43,870 nucleotides of DNA from Oscillospiraceae bacterium (GTDB lineage: Bacteria; Bacillota; Clostridia; Oscillospirales; Oscillospiraceae): the NCBI GenBank assembly GCA_017398625.1, contig JAFQFP010000011.1, positions 1-43,870 on the forward strand. The letters are read 5' to 3'. The notes beneath the pieces were generated by a model. That model saw only the letters and a program-made list of their open reading frames with translations. It was not told the origin of the DNA and made no database searches. Below are positions 39,861 through 43,870 of this stretch, in pieces. How positions within the stretch are numbered: the stretch's first letter is position 1; each line of letters opens with the position of its first letter. Position numbers and translations under genes: made by a program.

Positions 39861-40493
39861 TTACAGGAACTCCTCCCGAACCCGGTACCGGCCGGAGCCG
39901 TAGGAGGTGTCTGCCCGTTGGATGACCTTGCCGGTAATCTCCTTCAGAACCTTTTTGCTGAACACCGTGGAGCCGAAAAAGCAGTTGAAATTGGTGGACG
40001 GCAGCACCACCCAGTCGGAATCCTCCGGCTTATTCGCCTGATAGTAGGCAACCATGGCGGTCAGATACTCCAGCTTTACCTCACCCTGCACGAAGGGCAG
40101 TAATTTTTCTTTCTGCTGTTCCGTGACCTCTGCTTCCATCTCCCGGAGCGGCCCCAGGGTCAGTGCGTTGGCGATCACATCATCAAATCGGACCTGCCAG
40201 ATGGCATCTGTACGCTCCAGAAAGATGGGGATCTGGAACTGGCGCACCTTATCCCGCCATTTTGCTTCAAAGTCAGGAAGTTTTTCTACCAGGTATTTGT
40301 GGACTCCGGCCTTGACCAACTTCGGGTTCTGCTGTGCAAAGGCAGAGATGGCGCGGATATGCCGGATGTACCAGCCACAGCCATCTGCATCCACTAAATC
40401 AGGGAATTCCTCATGCAACTCTGGAAAACAGGTAGTGAACTTTCCCTCCCAGCCTTTTAGATCATCGCCAAAGAGGAATGGCGGCAGACCCAT
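39861..40493 (-). CDS. Hypothetical protein, probably 5'-truncated
   Basis: An open frame of 210 residues with no signal peptide or membrane helix and no domain I recognise. It contains FPDLVDADGCGWYIRHIRAI, EAKWRDKVRQFQIPIFLERT and WVVLPSTNFNCFFGSTVFSK. The assigned ATG at 40493 has no ribosome site, and its first ~11 residues lie antisense to the recombinase fragment that starts at or before 40461. The original 5' end was therefore probably lost when that fragment was joined here. No other internal ATG near the start would serve. Confidence 0.6.
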   Translation of the reverse strand: MGLPPFLFGDDLKGWEGKFTTCFPELHEEFPDLVDADGCGWYIRHIRAISAFAQQNPKLVKAGVHKYLVEKLPDFEAKWRDKVRQFQIPIFLERTDAIWQVRFDDVIANALTLGPLREMEAEVTEQQKEKLLPFVQGEVKLEYLTAMVAYYQANKPEDSDWVVLPSTNFNCFFGSTVFSKKVLKEITGKVIQRADTSYGSGRYRVREEFL

Positions 40494-40904
40494 GAATTAT
40501 TAAAACAAAAAGCCAGACCCGCTAATAGCAACCGGGCATCTCACCGATATGCCGGACTGCTCACCTGCGGTGACTGCGGTAATCCCTTCGTACCCATGAT
40601 CCGCTACTGGAACGGCAACCGCCGGATAGAGTATGTTTGCAAGGGCTACCACGGTCATGGCAAGGAATTCTGCTCCTCCCACCGTATCCACGAAGAAACG
40701 ATAGATGCCCAGGTAATGGAATATGCCGAATTGCTGCGCCAATGCTGGCAAACAGAGCAGGCAGAGCTTCACCGCCTGCATAAGTTATGGTCGCTGCGGC
40801 AGCCGATGATCGAAGCCAGAATTGCAGAGCTTCGGGAGGAGATCCGGCAGGACGAAGAAGATATCGACGAACTGCTGATGCTGAAAATTCAACGAGGGAG
40901 ATAA
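40461..40904 (+). pseudogene. Serine recombinase remnant (zinc ribbon and C-terminal part)
   Basis: The frame after the TAG at 40458 reads IIAKEEWRQTHELLKQKARP, then YAGLLTCGDCGNPFVPMIRY and YVCKGYHGHGKEFCSSHRIH, followed by a coiled-coil-like region ending at the TAA at 40902-40904. This is the end of the recombinase domain, the zinc beta ribbon (Cys pairs CGDC and C...C) and the C-terminal coil of a large serine recombinase. The resolvase catalytic domain and start codon are missing, so about 148 codons of an original ~500 remain. It is distinct from the intact recombinase at 42018-43661. Confidence 0.8.
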
Positions 40905-40928
40905 TTCCCGTTTGTAGCGGGCTACGAG

Positions 40929-40965
40929 AGTGCGGACGATGCGTAGGTTGTCCGCACTTTTTCTG
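40929..40965 (+). terminator. Terminator downstream of the recombinase remnant
   Basis: A 9-bp stem AGTGCGGAC/GTCCGCACT (40929-40937 with 40950-40958) followed by TTTTTCTG. Confidence 0.75.
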
Positions 40966-41030
40966 TCCGAAAACTGCCCCACTTTCCCGGCTCTAGAGCC
41001 GAAAGAATTTCACAAATCACAGGAGGTTTT

Positions 41031-41117
41031 ATGAAAACAGGACTTACAAGAAAGCAAAAGGTCTCCGAGTTCTATTTCAACAAACACGATGCCTTGCAAC
41101 AATTAATGATTACCTAA
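41031..41117 (+). pseudogene. 28-codon gene stub with a strong ribosome site
   Basis: AGGAGGTTTT precedes an ATG that opens a 28-residue frame (MKTGLTRKQKVSEFYFNKHD...) ending in TAA at 41115-41117. The start signal is far better than expected by chance, and the reading looks like a natural N-terminus. I interpret it as the 5' end of a mobile-element gene cut off by the junction with the AT-rich segment that follows. A genuine small protein is possible. Confidence 0.5.
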
Positions 41118-41135
41118 TTGGGAAAGGGCATAGGA

Positions 41136-41846
41136 TTATGTCTTGTAATCTAGTGTTACTTCGCCTATTCGCTCTTGGTACCCCATATTGTAAATATGTA
41201 GATCATAATTAATTTCTTGCAAATGGTCATTTATTTCTATCTGCTTGGGAACAAGTACATATTCCAGTTTTTGAAGATATGGATAGCCCAAAATATTTTT
41301 ATAACGTATATGGGTACAAATTCGCTTGCCTGCATTTTCTGGCTTTGCACAGATAGGAATTCTCAGTTCATCTCCGGCACGAAGGCTGCCAAATTCTATT
41401 TTTGTGCTATCGCATATTGCTGTAATCTCGTTGGCAGGTCCTTCCCCCCAATTTTTAATAACAATTACAGCAGAATTAGTTGTAGAAACAACATAATGAT
41501 TACCGTAAAAATCAGCACTTTTTCCTTCGGCAGTGGTTGTGCTCGATATTTCAAGATACGGACATTTCGTGTTAGCTGCCTCGTTTTCCTGTTGAAGTTT
41601 CCTTTCAATGAAGCCGTTGATTAATGTCGCCATTCCTAAAAATGCAGCCACCATATAAGCCATATAAGCGAGCCAAAAATCGAGAGATTCGAACAGATTG
41701 ATCACTGATGAATCAAATTGTGATATAATTGAACTTACCGAACCCAAAAAAAGCGGAAATGCAACAAACACAGCTGCAAATTTTGTTAAGTACTCCCTTC
41801 TAGCAAAGAAAGCAGAATCCCTTTTATCATTGGTTTTCTTTTTCAT
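41136..41846 (-). CDS. AT-rich hypothetical membrane protein
   Basis: A 236-residue protein with two membrane helices near the N-terminus (~25-47, FAAVFVAFPLFLGSVSSIIS, and ~60-80, WLAYMAYMVAAFLGMATLIN) and a soluble C-terminal part (YVVSTTNSAVIVIKNWGEGP...). The ATG at 41846 follows AAAGGAGGGTGTAT; a GTG six bases earlier overlaps that site. Its base composition is clearly more AT-rich than the rest of the window, and it lies between a recombinase remnant and an intact recombinase, so recent acquisition is likely. I recognise no family. Confidence 0.8.
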   Translation of the reverse strand: MKKKTNDKRDSAFFARREYLTKFAAVFVAFPLFLGSVSSIISQFDSSVINLFESLDFWLAYMAYMVAAFLGMATLINGFIERKLQQENEAANTKCPYLEISSTTTAEGKSADFYGNHYVVSTTNSAVIVIKNWGEGPANEITAICDSTKIEFGSLRAGDELRIPICAKPENAGKRICTHIRYKNILGYPYLQKLEYVLVPKQIEINDHLQEINYDLHIYNMGYQERIGEVTLDYKT

Positions 41847-41867
41847 ATACACCCTCCTTTATTGGAA

Positions 41868-41913
41868 AAGGTATAGCCACCAGTGTCATGTCACTGGTGG
41901 CTATACCTTCTTG
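41868..41913 (-). terminator. Long perfect hairpin between recombinase and AT-rich gene
   Basis: An 18-bp perfect inverted repeat, AAGGTATAGCCACCAGTG and its complement (41868-41885 with 41892-41909), with a 6-nt loop; TTTTCC follows on the minus strand. It probably ends the recombinase transcript about 110 bp after its stop, and lies only about 10 bp upstream of the next gene's ribosome site. Confidence 0.7.
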
Positions 41914-42017
41914 TGTAAGGACTATAAAAAAGATATTTTCGGCCGTTTTGCGTATGACTTCGAACTCTCACAAAATATCTTGAGCTTTCTAATTTAGTGT
42001 GTGGTGGTGAGCCACCG

Positions 42018-43661
42018 TCAGTCGATCAGTGGCTGTACCACCTTGAGACCGCCTACAAAAATCACCGTGATCTGTTCTTTGGAATCTACCGTTATGCATT
42101 CGAGCAGTTGTCTTACGATCTGCTCATCGTATTCCATCGGGCGGTTTTTCAGTCCGTCCAGGATGGTGTATATATCGTCGAGTCGGGTTTTGGTTTGCTC
42201 TCTTTTGAGCTGACCGTCTTGGATGGCGGCGAGCTGCTGTTGCAGTGCGACCTTTTCATCCATGAGCCGTTTGGCTTTTTCTTCATCGAAGGCATCCACC
42301 GTTTCGGTGGATATTTTTGATAGCATTGCTTTGAATTCTGCATCGATCTCTGCGATTCGGATTTGCAGTTCCATGCTGTTGTCCTCGGTCGGCTCGTTTT
42401 CCAAGGCCATACCGATGTGTACTTTCAGAGTCTGCAGCACACCGAGGTTTTGCTGTGCCGTTTCCATGATGGCTCTCATGACGGCTCGTTGCAGGATGCT
42501 TTCCTCTACAGTCGGTGAGTTGTGGCAGTATTTCTTGCCGAAGTCAAGCCGATTGATACATCTCCACACAATCTTCTTTTGCCCTTTTACCGTCCATGTG
42601 CATCTGCGGTACGGTGTCTTGCATTCTCCGCAGACGAGCAGTTCGGTCATGGCGTATTTGCTTGAGTATTTGCCTTGCTCGGTTTTCGTGCCGACCTTTT
42701 TGGTCTTGGGCTTTCCGGCACGTCTTGCGAGTTCCTCTTGGACTCTGCCGAAGGTGACTGCATCGATGATGGCAGGATGGTTGTTCTCGATGTAGTATTT
42801 CGGGCGCTCGCCGTTGTTGACCATGACCTTTTTGGATAGGCAGTCTTTGATGTAGGTCTTGTTGATGACCGCATCGCCCTTGTATTTCTCATTGGAGAGG
42901 ATGGACTGGATTGTGGTCATCGACCATACTGCTTTTCCTTTGGGGCTTGGGATTTGCATATCTTCGAGCTTTTGGGCGATACCGCCGAGGCTGTCGCCTG
43001 CGAGGAAGCGTTCATATATAAATCTTACGGTTTCCGCTTCTTCGGGATCGATTTCGGGTTTGCCGTCAGCTCCTTTTCGATAGCCGAGGAAGTTCTTGTA
43101 GTGGAACGGCACGTTGCCTTCCTTTGCGCTCCGTGCCTTGCCCCATTTCACGTTGGCGCTGATATTCTCGGATTCGCTCTGTGCGATGCATCCGTAGATG
43201 GTAATATAAAACTCTGCGCCGGGTTGGTTAGTGTAGATTCCTTGTTCCTCGAAGTACACCACCACGCCCAGGTCGTTGAGCATTCGGACGAACTTGAGGC
43301 AGTCCACGGTGTTTCTTGCGAAGCGGGCGATGGACTTGACGATGATCATGTCGATTTTGCCTTGCTTGCATCGGCGGATCATTCGGTTGAACTCATCACG
43401 CTTTTTGTAGCTCGTTCCGGTGATACCCTTGTCGGCGTAGATGCCTTCGAGTATCCATCCCGACTCGGCGTTGATGCGGTCGGTGTAGTGCTTGACCTGC
43501 GTTTCGTAGCTATGGAGCTGTTCCTCTTGCTTTGTGGACACTCGGCAGTAGGCTGCCACTCGCAAGGCTCGGTATGTTGTTTTTACGGTTTCGTGGATCG
43601 GGATGGTCGGTTCTATGACTCTTACCACTCTCGGTGGGCTGACCGTAGGGGTTTGTATCAT
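42018..43661 (-). CDS. Large serine recombinase
   Basis: A 547-residue site-specific recombinase of the TnpX/TndX type, expected to excise and integrate a mobile element. The N-terminal resolvase domain (~35-180) has the catalytic Ser in AAYCRVSTKQEEQ and the arginine motif SIARFARNTVDCL. Next come the recombinase DNA-binding domain (~205-310, for example GIAQKLEDMQIPSPKGKAVW), the zinc ribbon (VCGECKTPYRRC...WRC) and a C-terminal coiled coil (EIDAEFKAMLSKI, MDEKVALQQQLAAIQ). All key parts are intact. The ribosome site AAAGGAGAACGACAC is good, and the ATG overlaps the stop of the upstream small gene by 4 bp. Confidence 0.95.
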   Translation of the reverse strand: MIQTPTVSPPRVVRVIEPTIPIHETVKTTYRALRVAAYCRVSTKQEEQLHSYETQVKHYTDRINAESGWILEGIYADKGITGTSYKKRDEFNRMIRRCKQGKIDMIIVKSIARFARNTVDCLKFVRMLNDLGVVVYFEEQGIYTNQPGAEFYITIYGCIAQSESENISANVKWGKARSAKEGNVPFHYKNFLGYRKGADGKPEIDPEEAETVRFIYERFLAGDSLGGIAQKLEDMQIPSPKGKAVWSMTTIQSILSNEKYKGDAVINKTYIKDCLSKKVMVNNGERPKYYIENNHPAIIDAVTFGRVQEELARRAGKPKTKKVGTKTEQGKYSSKYAMTELLVCGECKTPYRRCTWTVKGQKKIVWRCINRLDFGKKYCHNSPTVEESILQRAVMRAIMETAQQNLGVLQTLKVHIGMALENEPTEDNSMELQIRIAEIDAEFKAMLSKISTETVDAFDEEKAKRLMDEKVALQQQLAAIQDGQLKREQTKTRLDDIYTILDGLKNRPMEYDEQIVRQLLECITVDSKEQITVIFVGGLKVVQPLID

Positions 43662-43864
43662 GTGTCGTTCTCCTTTCTTATCAGTTGTCCGTTCAGCAGG
43701 ATGATGCCCACCGTCAGATCGGTGTACAGGATGACCTCGCTGACCGTTCGGTTTATTCTCTCGGTACTATCGTCTGCTGACCGTTCAAACTCGGATTGCA
43801 GTTTTCTTGCCGTATGAATTGCGGTGTCCAAGTCTTTGTATTTCTGACTGATACATTCCATCAT
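43658..43864 (-). CDS. Small protein coupled to the recombinase (may extend past window)
   Basis: A 68-residue frame, MMECISQKYKDL...LIRKEN, with a helical, charged first half and a beta-like end (VSEVILYTDLTVGIILLNGQ). It overlaps the recombinase start by ATGA, so the two are co-translated. Small genes of this kind often sit between the recombinase genes of clostridial conjugative elements, where their role is unknown. The frame stays open to the window edge (only six bases remain), so the true start may lie outside. Confidence 0.7.
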   Translation of the reverse strand: MMECISQKYKDLDTAIHTARKLQSEFERSADDSTERINRTVSEVILYTDLTVGIILLNGQLIRKENDT

Positions 43865-43870
43865 CTTCTT

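Noticed and set aside
1..43870. tRNA, rRNA genes and CRISPR arrays
   Set aside because: Reading through the intergenic regions I found no cloverleaf-like segment with the GTTCGA T-loop and acceptor pairing, no rRNA-like sequence and no repeat-spacer array. This was by eye only; a tRNAscan or covariance search could still find one.

Overview
The window looks like a chromosome segment from a GC-rich Firmicute of the class Clostridia, probably a gut member of the Oscillospirales. That is inference from several signs: strong AGGAGG ribosome binding sites, sigma-A type promoters, Gram-positive lipoprotein signals (LxxC followed by GGG), an L-box lysine riboswitch, and a mixture of cohesin, dockerin and zinc-ribbon proteins typical of that group. 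No 16S or tRNA gene is present to confirm it.

Left half (1-23.1 kb) is mostly core and envelope functions in short transcription units. In order: the start of a secreted wall-type protein (1-426, leaves the window); a membrane-anchored GH5 glycosidase (780-2156); a lysine riboswitch controlling a three-gene amino-acid ABC importer (2262-5094); a uracil/xanthine permease (5134-6519); a divergent cohesin-protein / dockerin-deacetylase pair (6696-9784); a small P-loop protein; divergent pgi and ROK glucokinase, which together take glucose to fructose-6-phosphate; a DUF975-like membrane protein; an XRE regulator; a heterodimeric ABC exporter; a C39-type peptidase; a lipid kinase coupled to a Nudix hydrolase; alanine racemase; and a YwaF-like membrane protein.

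Middle right (23.3-39.4 kb) is the most unusual part. Fourteen genes on the minus strand (37678 down to 23270) follow one another with gaps of 10-58 bp or a 4-bp overlap, so they probably form one operon. It encodes a stand-alone LuxR-type DNA-binding domain, three zinc-ribbon proteins, a cytoplasmic metallophosphatase/5'-nucleotidase-like enzyme, two large paralogous secreted proteins, a secreted protein with a C-terminal membrane helix and cytoplasmic zinc ribbon, and six lipoproteins. A divergent gene (37913-39370) encodes a multi-spanning membrane protein fused to a LuxR-type HTH. The shared intergenic region carries two copies of a CCTACCATAT motif. I recognise no described system with this layout.

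Right end (39.4-43.9 kb) is mobile-element territory: a small hypothetical gene, a probably 5'-truncated gene, the C-terminal half of a serine recombinase, a 28-codon gene stub, an AT-rich membrane-protein gene, and an intact large serine recombinase translationally coupled to a small upstream gene at the window edge.
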